From DASUVJ01 sp036378995 (GTDB lineage: Bacteria; Patescibacteriota; Saccharimonadia; Saccharimonadales; Saccharimonadaceae), in assembly GCA_036378995.1 (NCBI GenBank), contig DASUVJ010000048.1, positions 1 through 26,327 of the forward strand: DNA of 26,327 bases, written 5' to 3'. The notes beneath the pieces are model-generated. The model ran no database searches. It was not told the origin of the DNA and was given only the letters and a program-made list of their open reading frames with translations. The position numbers were made by a program, and so were the translations under genes. Positions 15,332-22,894 of the stretch are shown here, one piece after another. Numbering within the stretch: the first letter of the stretch is position 1; each line of letters starts with the position of its first letter.

Positions 15332-15361
15332 TTTACAGTGGCGGACAAAAAGGTATATAAT
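15332..15361 (+). promoter_or_regulatory. GAPDH promoter (TTTACA-18-TATAAT)
   Basis: TTTACA (15332-15337) and a consensus TATAAT (15356-15361) are 18 bp apart. This is the most sigma-70-like promoter in the window and fits a highly expressed glycolytic gene. A leader of about 35 nt with AAAAGGAG precedes the ATG at 15403. Confidence 0.7.
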
Positions 15362-15402
15362 GACTGTAAAATGATAATGCTTACGTAAAAGGAGTGGGAT
15401 TA

Positions 15403-16419
15403 ATGAGTAAAGTGAATGTCGCGATTAACGGCTTTGGTCGAATCGGGCGAAATGCATTCAAGATCGCATTTGAGCGCAGTGATCTATCCGTCGTTGCAAT
15501 CAATGACCTAACCGACACAAGGACATTAGCGCATCTATTAAAATACGATTCATCGTACGGCACTTACCAGCACGACGTGTCGTATGACGACACCGGAATC
15601 ATCGTCAATGGGCAGCACATTGCCGTACTTGCCGAGAAAGACCCGGCGTTGCTTCCATGGCGCGATCATAATGTTGATGTCGTAATTGAAAGCACGGGAT
15701 TTTTCGTTGATCCAGCTAAGGCTCGCGCACATATCGAAGGTGGCGGTGCTAAAAAGGTCGTTATTTCGGCGCCAGCCAAAGGCGAAGGTGCGGATACGAT
15801 TGTTCTTGGTGTAAACGAAGACAAGATCGAAAGCTCAACTGATGTTATCAGTAACGCAAGCTGTACGACCAACTGTATTACCCCGGTCATGGCTGTTCTT
15901 GAAGGTCACTTCGGTATTGAGAAGGCGCTCATGACAACCGTTCACAGTTACACGGCAAGCCAAAAGCTTCAGGATGCACCGGCAAAGGATCTGCGCGAAG
16001 CGCGAGCTGCCGCGGAAAACATTGTCCCTACGACGACCGGCGCAAGTATTGCCGCGGCAAAAGCTCTGCCGGCACTTGAGGGCGTTTTTGGTGGTTTGAG
16101 TGTTCGCGTACCAACCCCTGTGGTGAGTATGAGCGACTTTGCTGTTGTACTGAAGCGTGATACGACCATCGAAGAAATCAACGACGTCTTTAAAAACGCT
16201 GCCAAGCAGCCGTTTTACCAAGGCATTTTAGATGTAACAGAAGAAGAGCTTGTCAGTAGCGACTTCAAGGGCAATAGCCACAGCGCAATTGTGGATCTTA
16301 AGCTAACGAATGTTGTTGGCGGCAATTTGATCAAAGTTGTTGCATGGTACGACAACGAATGGGGTTATAGCAACCGCCTCGTCGAGCTCGTCGCCGATGC
16401 AGGCCGGGCCCTAAAATAG
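15403..16419 (+). CDS. gap: Glyceraldehyde-3-phosphate dehydrogenase, type I
   Basis: This enzyme converts glyceraldehyde-3-phosphate, NAD and phosphate to 1,3-bisphosphoglycerate and NADH. Its 338 residues are typical. The N-terminal Rossmann motif is NVAINGFGRIGRNAFK (5-20), with VVAINDL (30-36) placing an Asp (D35) suited to NAD rather than NADP. The catalytic nucleophile is C154 in NASCTTNCITP, with H181 (TTVHSYT). ARAAAENIVPTTTGAS and RVPTPVVSMSDF follow as expected. The ATG at 15403 has AAAAGGAG 8 nt upstream; a GTG at 15394 lies within the Shine-Dalgarno itself and is rejected. The gene has its own promoter and a strong terminator, so it is transcribed alone and divergently from relA. 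Confidence 0.97.
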   Translation: MSKVNVAINGFGRIGRNAFKIAFERSDLSVVAINDLTDTRTLAHLLKYDSSYGTYQHDVSYDDTGIIVNGQHIAVLAEKDPALLPWRDHNVDVVIESTGFFVDPAKARAHIEGGGAKKVVISAPAKGEGADTIVLGVNEDKIESSTDVISNASCTTNCITPVMAVLEGHFGIEKALMTTVHSYTASQKLQDAPAKDLREARAAAENIVPTTTGASIAAAKALPALEGVFGGLSVRVPTPVVSMSDFAVVLKRDTTIEEINDVFKNAAKQPFYQGILDVTEEELVSSDFKGNSHSAIVDLKLTNVVGGNLIKVVAWYDNEWGYSNRLVELVADAGRALK

Positions 16420-16424
16420 CCTGT

Positions 16425-16459
16425 AAATACCCCGCACCTTGAGCGGGGTATTTCGTTTT
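16425..16459 (+). terminator. Intrinsic terminator after GAPDH
   Basis: AAATACCCCGC (16425-16435) pairs with GCGGGGTATTT (16443-16453) to give an 11-bp stem with a 7-nt loop, followed by CGTTTT. It separates GAPDH from the rpiB operon. Confidence 0.9.
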
Positions 16460-16473
16460 AAGAAGAAAGTGCT

Positions 16474-16479
16474 TATACT
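16474..16479 (+). promoter_or_regulatory. rpiB operon promoter -10 (TATACT), leaderless geometry
   Basis: TATACT ends 6 nt before the ATG at 16486, and the six bases between (TTAATT) contain no Shine-Dalgarno. It lies just after the GAPDH terminator, as expected for the first gene of the pentose-phosphate operon. Confidence 0.6.
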
Positions 16480-16485
16480 TTAATT

Positions 16486-16938
16486 ATGAAGATTTATTTG
16501 GGGGCGGATCATCAGGGATTCGCATTAAAAGAGAAGGTCTTTGCGTATCTTGCAAAGCACGGATACGATGTTGAAGACGTGGGCGACAAGGAGATGGATC
16601 CGCAAGACGACTTTCCGGAATTTGCACAGATGGCAGCATTAAAGGTACTGGGCGACGAAGAGGGTGATGACCCGCGAGCAATTTTGATTTGCGGCGGCGG
16701 CCAGGGTATGTGTATGGCAGCCAACCGATTTCGTGGTATTCGTGCCAGTGTGATCTGGGATACATACGAGGCAAAGATGACTCGCAACGATAATGACAGT
16801 AATGTTCTCTGTTTGCCTTCTCGGGTACTAGAGAAAGACGAGGAGCTGTGGAAGGATATCGTCGATACCTGGCTCACAACTCCGTTCGCCTCGGCACCAA
16901 GATACAAGCGCCGCAATGCGCAGATTGACGAGGTATAG
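16486..16938 (+). CDS. rpiB: RpiB/LacA/LacB-family sugar-phosphate isomerase, probable ribose-5-phosphate isomerase B
   Basis: This isomerase would interconvert ribulose-5-phosphate and ribose-5-phosphate. Its 150 residues fit RpiB. The N-terminus MKIYLGADHQGFALKEKV (1-18) holds the Asp-His pair (D8, H9). ICGGGQGMCMAANRFRGIRA (68-87) carries the catalytic Cys (C69), and NDNDSNVLCLPSR (101-113) closes the site. Two positions differ from typical RpiB: the CGTGIG anion-hole loop reads CGGGQG, and the usual R-E-H-N-D motif reads R-N-D-N-D, so the ring-opening His of other RpiB enzymes is Asp102. Ribose-5-phosphate isomerisation is supported by the neighbouring epimerase and transketolase, but another sugar phosphate is possible. 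The predicted transcript is leaderless. Confidence 0.88.
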   Translation: MKIYLGADHQGFALKEKVFAYLAKHGYDVEDVGDKEMDPQDDFPEFAQMAALKVLGDEEGDDPRAILICGGGQGMCMAANRFRGIRASVIWDTYEAKMTRNDNDSNVLCLPSRVLEKDEELWKDIVDTWLTTPFASAPRYKRRNAQIDEV

Positions 16939-16940
16939 GG

Positions 16941-17585
16941 ATGAGTGTTGTTGCACCGGCAGTCCTCAGTGAAAGTCCGGATGATTACAAGCTGCAGATT
17001 GAGCGCATTCACGAGTTTACTGAACGTGTTCATATCGATATCGCTGATGGTGAATTTGCTCCGACCTTTACCGTAGGTGCCGCACAGGTATGGTGGCCGC
17101 AGGAGTGGACGGTCGATATTCATGCTATGGTCGCGCGCCCTAGCGAACACCTCGAAACACTCGTAAGCCTTAAGCCAAACATGATTATTTTTCATGCTGA
17201 AGTCAGCGAAGATATCGTGGCTGTTTTGCAGCATGTTAAAAAGTTTGGCATCAAGGCCGGCCTTGCATTAATGCGCTCAACGGTACCAAGTACTGTTGCT
17301 CCGGCGATCCAGGAGGCGGATCATGTCATGATCTTTAGCGGTGACTTGGGCAAGTACGGTGGTACTGCGAGTTTAATGCAATTAGAGAAAGTCCGCCTGA
17401 TCAAACTCATTAAACCGGATGTCGAAATTGGCTGGGACGGCGGAGTGACAATCGAAAATGCCTACAGTTTATCTCAGGGTGGCGTGGATGTGCTGAATGT
17501 TGGTAAGACTATAGCGACCGCTGACGATCCCGCTTCTGTTTATGCTACACTGGTAAGTGAAATCAATAAACACGGGATTATTTAG
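16941..17585 (+). CDS. rpe: Ribulose-phosphate 3-epimerase family protein
   Basis: This TIM-barrel epimerase would interconvert ribulose-5-phosphate and xylulose-5-phosphate. Its 214 residues are typical. Metal and acid/base residues are present: H31 and D33 (VHIDIADGEF), H61 (VDIHAMVARP) and D166 (IGWDGGVT). The loops over the active site are unusual: the NPGFGGQ region is SGDLGKYGGT, and the family's GVALNPxTP reads GLALMRSTV. Its chemistry therefore looks intact, but it is a divergent member, and other pentose- or hexulose-phosphate substrates are not excluded. It starts 2 nt after rpiB and ends 3 nt before the transketolase N-half, so all are one operon. Confidence 0.88.
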   Translation: MSVVAPAVLSESPDDYKLQIERIHEFTERVHIDIADGEFAPTFTVGAAQVWWPQEWTVDIHAMVARPSEHLETLVSLKPNMIIFHAEVSEDIVAVLQHVKKFGIKAGLALMRSTVPSTVAPAIQEADHVMIFSGDLGKYGGTASLMQLEKVRLIKLIKPDVEIGWDGGVTIENAYSLSQGGVDVLNVGKTIATADDPASVYATLVSEINKHGII

Positions 17586-17588
17586 TAC

Positions 17589-18452
17589 GTGAGTGGGCAG
17601 CTAACGATCACACAACTTGAAAAGAAGGCGAATGATGTCCGACAGGATATTATCCGCATGCTCGAACATGCAGGAAGTGGGCATAGTGCCGGCCCTTTAG
17701 GTCTTGCGGATATTCTGACGGCACTTTACTTCAATATTCTTAATATCGACCCTAAGCGCCCCGAATGGAATGACAGGGACGTGTTCTTTTTGAGTAATGG
17801 ACACACGGTACCCGTTCAGTATGCGGCTATGGCCGAACGCGGGTACTTTGATGTTGAAGAACTTATGACGCTTCGCAAATTCGGTAGCCGGTTGCAGGGT
17901 CATCCGGAGCGCACAAAATTGCCGGGTCTAGAGAACACTAGTGGTCCGCTCGGTAGTGGTCTTAGCCAGGCTGCGGGGTATGCCTATAGCTTGCAGTACC
18001 TGGACGACAGCAAGCATCGCTTCGTGTATGTCGTTACGGGTGACGGCGAGCTAAACGAAGGTAATATTTGGGAAGCGGCAATGTTCGCCGGCAAGTATAA
18101 GCTGTCCCAGCTAATTGTATATATCGACCGTAATAATATTCAGATTGATGGTGCTACTGATGACGTTATGCCGCTTGAGGATCTTAGGGGCAAGTGGGAG
18201 TCATTTGGCTGGCACGTCCAAGAGATCGACGGCCATAATATGGAAAGCATTATCGATGCTGCCTCGATGGCGCGTGCAATCAGCAACAAGCCAAGTGTTA
18301 TTATTTCGCATACGATTCCGGGTAAGGGCGTCGATTTTATGGAATATGACTACAAATGGCACGGTATGCCGCCTAACAGCGAGCAGGCAAAAGAGGCGCT
18401 CACTAAATTGCGCACGCTTGATGGCAAGATTACCTCAGGAGATATCGAATAA
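17589..18452 (+). CDS. tktA: Transketolase, N-terminal (thiamine-diphosphate-binding) subunit
   Basis: This is the first half of a split transketolase, 287 residues. It binds the thiamine diphosphate pyrophosphate and Mg through GDGELNEGNIWEAAMFAGKY (about 151-170), with D152 and N-G-N as ligands. The N-terminal RMLEHAGSGHSAGPLG contains the two conserved histidine-type contacts, and LSNGHTVPVQYAAMA and LENTSGPLGSGLSQAAGYAYS also match. The start is GTG at 17589, 3 nt after the rpe stop; no better start with a Shine-Dalgarno is visible. Its TAA overlaps the ATG of the C-terminal half by one base, so the two subunits are made together. Split transketolases are common in archaea and several CPR lineages. 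Confidence 0.94.
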   Translation: MSGQLTITQLEKKANDVRQDIIRMLEHAGSGHSAGPLGLADILTALYFNILNIDPKRPEWNDRDVFFLSNGHTVPVQYAAMAERGYFDVEELMTLRKFGSRLQGHPERTKLPGLENTSGPLGSGLSQAAGYAYSLQYLDDSKHRFVYVVTGDGELNEGNIWEAAMFAGKYKLSQLIVYIDRNNIQIDGATDDVMPLEDLRGKWESFGWHVQEIDGHNMESIIDAASMARAISNKPSVIISHTIPGKGVDFMEYDYKWHGMPPNSEQAKEALTKLRTLDGKITSGDIE

Positions 18453-19450
18453 TGACACACTATCCATTACGATCTGATGTCTATAGTGAAGATGTCGAGC
18501 AGGAGCCGATTCGTGCCGGATTTGGCCGCGGGCTAAAAGCTGCGGGTGAAGCAAACGAAAATGTCATAGCGCTTTGTGCCGACCTTACAGATAGCACAAA
18601 GATGTCGGAATTTAAGGAGGCGTTTCCGCGCCGGTTTGTTGAGATTGGCGTGGCGGAGCAAAACCTCGTAACAGTAGCAAGCGGAATGGCTTGTGCAGGT
18701 AAAATTCCTTTTACGAGCAGTTACGCGGCCTTCAGCCCAGGCAGGAACTGGGAGCAGATTCGTACGACGATCGCCCTTAACGACCAACCGGTAAAAATTA
18801 TCGGCTCACATGCCGGCGTCAGTGTCGGCCCCGATGGGGCAACGCACCAGATGCTTGAAGATATCGCCCTTATGCGGGTGCTGCCTAACATGATTGTAAT
18901 TGCTCCTGGCGACAGTGTCGAAGCAGATAAGGCAACTAGGTTGATCGCCGAAAACGGCAAGCCGACATATCTGCGTCTTGCGCGTGATAAATCAGCTATC
19001 TTCAGTACCGACGAGTCGCCATTTGAGATCGGAAAAGCGTATGTGCTTCGCGAGGGCCACGATATTAGTCTTCTCGGTACGGGTACGATGACCTACGAGT
19101 TATTAATGGCAGCAAAACGACTGGAAGAGCAAGGCATTAATGCCGAGGTCGTTCATGTTCCGACGATTAAGCCGCTGGACGAAGAGACGATCCTAAAAAG
19201 CATACAAAAAACAGGTCGTGTTCTGACGGCCGAAGAAGCGCAAATGAACGGCGGCTTCGGGGGTGCAATTGCAGAGCTCTTAAGCGAAAAACTTCCAACT
19301 CCGCTTTACCGCGTTGGCATGCATGACAGATTCGGAGAGAGCGGTGCGCCGCGTGAGTTGCTCGAACATTTCGGACTCGATAACAAAAATATAGCTAAAG
19401 AGGCGGCCGAATTTATCAGTAAAACGCCAAAGTACCACCAGGGATTTTAA
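18452..19450 (+). CDS. tktB: Transketolase, C-terminal (pyrimidine-binding) subunit
   Basis: This is the second half of split transketolase, 332 residues, with the pyrimidine-binding domain (about 15-190) and the C-terminal domain (about 200-325). The catalytic glutamate that activates thiamine diphosphate lies in VEIGVAEQNLVTVASGMA (about 63-80). SSYAAFSPGRNWEQIR, SHAGVSVGPDGATHQMLED and the C-terminal RVLTAEEAQMNGGFGGAIAE are family features. Together with the N-half it moves two-carbon units among pentose, triose and hexose phosphates. A DXP-synthase or pyruvate dehydrogenase E1-beta is less likely because the two halves together match transketolase and the neighbours are pentose phosphate enzymes. 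It is followed after 8 nt by the aldolase gene. Confidence 0.94.
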   Translation: MTHYPLRSDVYSEDVEQEPIRAGFGRGLKAAGEANENVIALCADLTDSTKMSEFKEAFPRRFVEIGVAEQNLVTVASGMACAGKIPFTSSYAAFSPGRNWEQIRTTIALNDQPVKIIGSHAGVSVGPDGATHQMLEDIALMRVLPNMIVIAPGDSVEADKATRLIAENGKPTYLRLARDKSAIFSTDESPFEIGKAYVLREGHDISLLGTGTMTYELLMAAKRLEEQGINAEVVHVPTIKPLDEETILKSIQKTGRVLTAEEAQMNGGFGGAIAELLSEKLPTPLYRVGMHDRFGESGAPRELLEHFGLDNKNIAKEAAEFISKTPKYHQGF

Positions 19451-19458
19451 GGAGGAAT

Positions 19459-20370
19459 ATGGGACTATCAATCAAAGAAATCCGCGACAATACGGTACGG
19501 GCACGTCATCTTATGCAGCGGAGCCGCTCACAGGGCTTTGCTGTCGGCGCGTTTAACATCGATAACCAGGAGACGCTCATCGCAGTATCGCGTGCTGCCC
19601 AAAAGCTACAGGCGCCTGTTCTTGTAGAGGTAAGCGACGGAGAAGTGAAAGCGCTGGGTCTTGAGAATATTCGTGACATGGTCGATAACTACCGGGCCGA
19701 ATACGGCATTGAGATGTATCTTAATCTCGATCACAGCCCGACCGTCGAAGACTGTAAGCGTGCGATTGATGCGGGCTTTGAGTTTATTCATATCGATATC
19801 TCTCAGGCGAACCACAATGCTTCCGAAGAAGAGATCATTGCAAAAACCAAGGAAGTCGTGGAATACGCAGCCTTTACAGGGGCACTCGTTGAGAGCGAGC
19901 CGCACTATTTTGGCGGCTCTTCAAACCTGCACACTGAAGTCATTGACTACGAGGAAATCAAAAAGACTTTTTCGACGCCAGAAGGCGCACGCGCTTTTGT
20001 AGAAGCAACCGGTATTGATACGTTCGCGGCTGCCGTCGGTAACTTGCATGGCAAATATCCTGTTCCGAAAGAACTTGATCTCGAACTGCTTGCACGCATT
20101 CGTGAAGCTATCGGCTGCCAGATCAGTCTTCATGGTGGCAGCGGTACGCCATCGCACTTCTTTGAAGAAGCGGCAAAAATTGGTGTCAGCAAGATTAACA
20201 TTAACAGCGACATGCGCTATGTTTTTCGTAAGTCGCTCGAGAAGGTCTTGGCCGACAATCCAGATGAGTATGCTGTCGTAAAGCTCATGCCAGAAGTCTA
20301 CGGTGCAGTGCAAAAGGTTGTCGAAGAAAAGATCAATGCGTTCGGGAGCGCAGGGAAAGCGGTCCGATAA
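19459..20370 (+). CDS. fba: Class II fructose-bisphosphate aldolase family protein
   Basis: This zinc-dependent aldolase would join or split fructose-1,6-bisphosphate and triose phosphates. Its 303 residues match the family. GFAVGAFNIDNQETL is at the N-terminus. The catalytic/zinc pair is D91-H92 (LNLDHSPTVEDCKRAIDAGF), zinc ligands H197 (AVGNLHGKYPVPKEL) and H225 (ISLHGGSGTP), and the phosphate site ININSDMR is at about 246-253. The region equivalent to the common EAELGxxGGxED motif reads VESEPHYFGGSSN (144-156), a divergent version. Tagatose-bisphosphate aldolase belongs to the same family, but fructose-bisphosphate is favoured by the glycolytic neighbours. AAGGAGG lies only 3 nt upstream of the ATG, overlapping the transketolase stop codon. 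Confidence 0.9.
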   Translation: MGLSIKEIRDNTVRARHLMQRSRSQGFAVGAFNIDNQETLIAVSRAAQKLQAPVLVEVSDGEVKALGLENIRDMVDNYRAEYGIEMYLNLDHSPTVEDCKRAIDAGFEFIHIDISQANHNASEEEIIAKTKEVVEYAAFTGALVESEPHYFGGSSNLHTEVIDYEEIKKTFSTPEGARAFVEATGIDTFAAAVGNLHGKYPVPKELDLELLARIREAIGCQISLHGGSGTPSHFFEEAAKIGVSKININSDMRYVFRKSLEKVLADNPDEYAVVKLMPEVYGAVQKVVEEKINAFGSAGKAVR

Positions 20371-20373
20371 CCT

Positions 20374-21348
20374 ATGTCCCACAAAATCCCTAAAATCCTA
20401 TCAATCGGCAAGGCGACCCAAGATGTCTTTTTGAAGAGTGATGAATTCGATCCGCACACCGAGGGGAGTGTCGCCTATACGCACTTGCCGCTTGGCGTAA
20501 AGATGGAAGTAAAAGACGTTACTTTTGCTACGGGTGGTAATGCAAGCAATGTTGCCGTTACATTCGCTCGCCAAGGGCTTCACGCTGAATATATGTGGAC
20601 GCTCGGTCATGACCCGGCATCCGAAACGATTCTTCGCGATCTTGATGACGAGAATGTTTCAACCTCTCGTGTCGTGCGTGAAAAGCACTATCAAGCAGGC
20701 TATTCGACGATCTTAATCGCTACTAATGGCGAACGCACCATTTTAAACCATCGCGGAGTTTCGACAGACGCACGTGGCAAAGATCTTGATTTTGATGCCA
20801 TTGAAGATTTTGACTGGGTGTATCCAAGTTCACTAGCAACCGGCGGGATCGATCTTCTTCGCAAAATTGTCGACCATGCTGAAAAAGTTGGTACGAAAGT
20901 TATGCTAAATCCGGCCGGGCCTGAACTTGCGGAGCCCGCTAAGTTAAAAGCGCTCCTCGAGAGCGTGGATATCCTTTGTGTCAACAAAGAAGAAATGCAA
21001 CAGCTCGTAGAAGGTGAGGACTTGGAGGAACTGGTACGTCACGCGCTTAACTATGTCCCGGTCGTAATAGTCAGTGATGGCCCGAACGGCGTCGTTGCTA
21101 GTGATGGCAAAACTATCGTTCGCGCCGGAATGTACGAAGACGTTAAGGTCATCGACCGTACGGGTGCGGGTGATGCATTTGCTTCTGGCTTTTTAAGCCA
21201 GTGGGCACAAGGCAAGTCACTAAAAGAATCCATTCTTTTTGCCAGCGCTAACTCTACTTCTGTCGTAACGAAAATTGGTGCCAAAGAGGGTATCTTGCAT
21301 GCGGGAGTTCGGCTGCATGAAATGCCCCTTCACGAAAAGCCTCTGTAA
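20374..21348 (+). CDS. PfkB-family carbohydrate kinase
   Basis: This ribokinase-fold kinase has 324 residues. The substrate motif FATGGNASNVAVTFARQG (51-68) is near the N-terminus, and the ATP/anion-hole signature DRTGAGDAFASGF (261-273) carries catalytic D267. VDILCVNKEEMQ and VIVSDGPNGV are other family segments. The family includes phosphofructokinase-2, ribokinase, adenosine/nucleoside kinase and fructokinase. Its position directly after aldolase (3 nt) at the end of a pentose phosphate operon allows either a fructose-6-phosphate kinase feeding the aldolase or a ribose/nucleoside kinase feeding RpiB. The sequence alone does not settle this. It ends about 40 nt before a related, longer protein. 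Confidence 0.9.
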   Translation: MSHKIPKILSIGKATQDVFLKSDEFDPHTEGSVAYTHLPLGVKMEVKDVTFATGGNASNVAVTFARQGLHAEYMWTLGHDPASETILRDLDDENVSTSRVVREKHYQAGYSTILIATNGERTILNHRGVSTDARGKDLDFDAIEDFDWVYPSSLATGGIDLLRKIVDHAEKVGTKVMLNPAGPELAEPAKLKALLESVDILCVNKEEMQQLVEGEDLEELVRHALNYVPVVIVSDGPNGVVASDGKTIVRAGMYEDVKVIDRTGAGDAFASGFLSQWAQGKSLKESILFASANSTSVVTKIGAKEGILHAGVRLHEMPLHEKPL

Positions 21349-21356
21349 GACGGTTA

Positions 21357-21365
21357 TGCTATACT
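21357..21365 (+). promoter_or_regulatory. Extended -10 promoter (TGCTATACT) for the second PfkB gene
   Basis: TGC TATACT is followed by a leader of about 20 nt containing AGGAACA and the ATG at 21392. It gives the extended PfkB, LOG-like and anchored-protein genes a promoter separate from the pentose phosphate operon. Confidence 0.6.
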
Positions 21366-21391
21366 AGTAGCAATAAAACAGGAACACAGAT

Positions 21392-22894
21392 ATGGCTAAA
21401 AAACTGCAAACACTCCTTGGTAATGACCATCCACTGTTTATTGCAAATATTGCAGATCTTGAGCGCGCCAGCGGAAATAGCGGTATTGACGTCAAATTGA
21501 TCGCCGATGTTACTGAAAAAGCGCATGCAGTGATGCGAAGCCTTGGGCTTGATCCGGCTGATACGACGACGATGGAATTATATAAAGCTCTCGATGCCTC
21601 AGTCGGGGCCCGGCGGGCGGAAGAACTGCTAGAAGACACATCCTTCGTGTTGATTGACCTAGGTGATGGACCCGTGTCGTTTAATCTCCATGATGTCGTC
21701 GAAAATTATCACCACGAATTAACATACGATGACCGCGTGACTGATCATGCACAGAGGCACCTGCGCATGGAAATCGTCAAACGTTACGCCGAGCATGAAC
21801 GAACAAATGAAAAAACCGTCAAGGAGGTTACCGAACAAGTGGGCATTTACAGAGAGAGTGACAGCGATTATCCAGCTTCAACGAGCGCAGCGGGCGTGCA
21901 AGTGCCGCACATTCTTGCCATAGGCGACATTATTACCGACGCATTTATTAAATTATCCGAAGATCACGCTGAATCATCGACCGACGAAAAAGGCTACAAA
22001 CGCCTAACGTTTGAACTTGGTGCTAAACTGCCGTATGACCAAGTTGATATCGTTCAGGCAGTAGAATGTAGTCCGAACGCAGCCGTATCCATGACAAGGC
22101 TTGGCCTTTCAACGAGCCTTATGTCGTGGCTTGGTAATGACGGACCAGGGCAAGAGATGATCGATTACCTCAAGCTTGAGGGCGTCGGTACTGACGATCT
22201 CGTTGTTGAAGATGGTATGAAATCAAACTACCACTACGTACTGCGTTACGGAGCCGACCGAACGAAGCTGCAGCGTTTTGAAGATTATTCGTACCAGTGG
22301 CAGGATCCTTCAAGAACCCCTGATTGGGTATATCTTGGGGTACTCGGTGAAAAAACATGGCCGCTTCACGAAGCATTATTAAAATATCTTGATAGTAATC
22401 CATCAATTAAGCTCATTTTCCAGCCGGGTATGTATCACTTGATGTGGGACGCCGAAAAGGTCGCACCGTTTTATAAACGTGCAGAACTCGTCATTATGAA
22501 CCGTGAGGAAGCGGCGCAGGTAACTGGCAAGGACCGCGAGAGTATTCCCGGTTTGATGCAGGCACTGCATGATTTGGGCGTACAGGTCGCGGTCGTGACT
22601 GACGGGGCGGATGGTGCGTATGCTTCTGACGGCTCTAAGATACTGTTCATGCGTAACTATCCTGATCCTCAGCCACCATATGACCGTACGGGTGCAGGAG
22701 ACGCATTTGCATCGACGATTGCCGCGGCATTAGCTTTAGGTGAGCCGCTCGAGACAGCGCTTCTTTGGGCACCGATTAACAGCATGAGCGTCGTGCAAAA
22801 ACTTGGCGCGCAGGCAGGACTGTTGCACCGCGACGAAATCGAGCGGTACCTCACGGAAGCACCGGAGGATTACATTCCTAAGGAGCTGAATTAA
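21392..22894 (+). CDS. PfkB-family kinase with a ~165-residue N-terminal extension
   Basis: This 500-residue protein joins an unrecognised N-terminal region to a ribokinase-fold domain. Residues 1-95 look like a compact helical domain (NDHPLFIANIADLERASG, then SLGLDPADTTTMELYKAL). Residues 96-165 are charged and His/Glu-rich. The kinase domain (171-490) has VPHILAIGDIITDAFIKL, AELVIMNREEAAQVTG, VAVVTDGADGAY and DRTGAGDAFAS with catalytic D437. The substrate loop is changed: the usual GGNxxN is VECSPNAAVSMTRLG (222-236), without the paired glycines. The catalytic site looks intact, so it is probably active on an unusual substrate. It is not a frameshift or fusion artefact of the preceding PfkB gene, since the two are complete and separated by a promoter. 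Confidence 0.88.
   Translation: MAKKLQTLLGNDHPLFIANIADLERASGNSGIDVKLIADVTEKAHAVMRSLGLDPADTTTMELYKALDASVGARRAEELLEDTSFVLIDLGDGPVSFNLHDVVENYHHELTYDDRVTDHAQRHLRMEIVKRYAEHERTNEKTVKEVTEQVGIYRESDSDYPASTSAAGVQVPHILAIGDIITDAFIKLSEDHAESSTDEKGYKRLTFELGAKLPYDQVDIVQAVECSPNAAVSMTRLGLSTSLMSWLGNDGPGQEMIDYLKLEGVGTDDLVVEDGMKSNYHYVLRYGADRTKLQRFEDYSYQWQDPSRTPDWVYLGVLGEKTWPLHEALLKYLDSNPSIKLIFQPGMYHLMWDAEKVAPFYKRAELVIMNREEAAQVTGKDRESIPGLMQALHDLGVQVAVVTDGADGAYASDGSKILFMRNYPDPQPPYDRTGAGDAFASTIAAALALGEPLETALLWAPINSMSVVQKLGAQAGLLHRDEIERYLTEAPEDYIPKELN

Larger units (their letters stand above)
15284..15371. repeat. Three copies of TTTACAGT/ACTGTAAA in the divergent relA-GAPDH promoter region
   Basis: TTTACAGT occurs at 15284-15291 and 15332-15339, and its reverse complement ACTGTAAA at 15363-15370. 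The last two extend to a 9-bp inverted pair, TTTTACAGT (15331-15339) and ACTGTAAAA (15363-15371), enclosing the GAPDH -10. Copy 1 covers the relA -10/start, copy 2 contains the GAPDH -35, and copy 3 covers the GAPDH start site. This layout suits an operator for one regulator of both genes; no regulator gene is visible here. Confidence 0.55.

Noticed and set aside
15283..15348. Longer RelA/SpoT frame starting at 15348
   Set aside because: The extra 22 residues are promoter DNA read through, including the TATACT; 15282 fits promoter spacing.
15381..15388. TTACGTAA palindrome in the GAPDH leader
   Set aside because: An isolated 8-bp palindrome beside the Shine-Dalgarno; AT-rich and unrepeated, so no claim is made.
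15394..15402. GTG start for GAPDH
   Set aside because: It lies inside the Shine-Dalgarno (GGAGTG); the ATG at 15403 has ideal spacing and gives the family N-terminus.
20374..22894. The two PfkB genes as one gene broken by a frameshift
   Set aside because: Each has its own full kinase fold with a GAGD site, and a promoter and leader lie between them.
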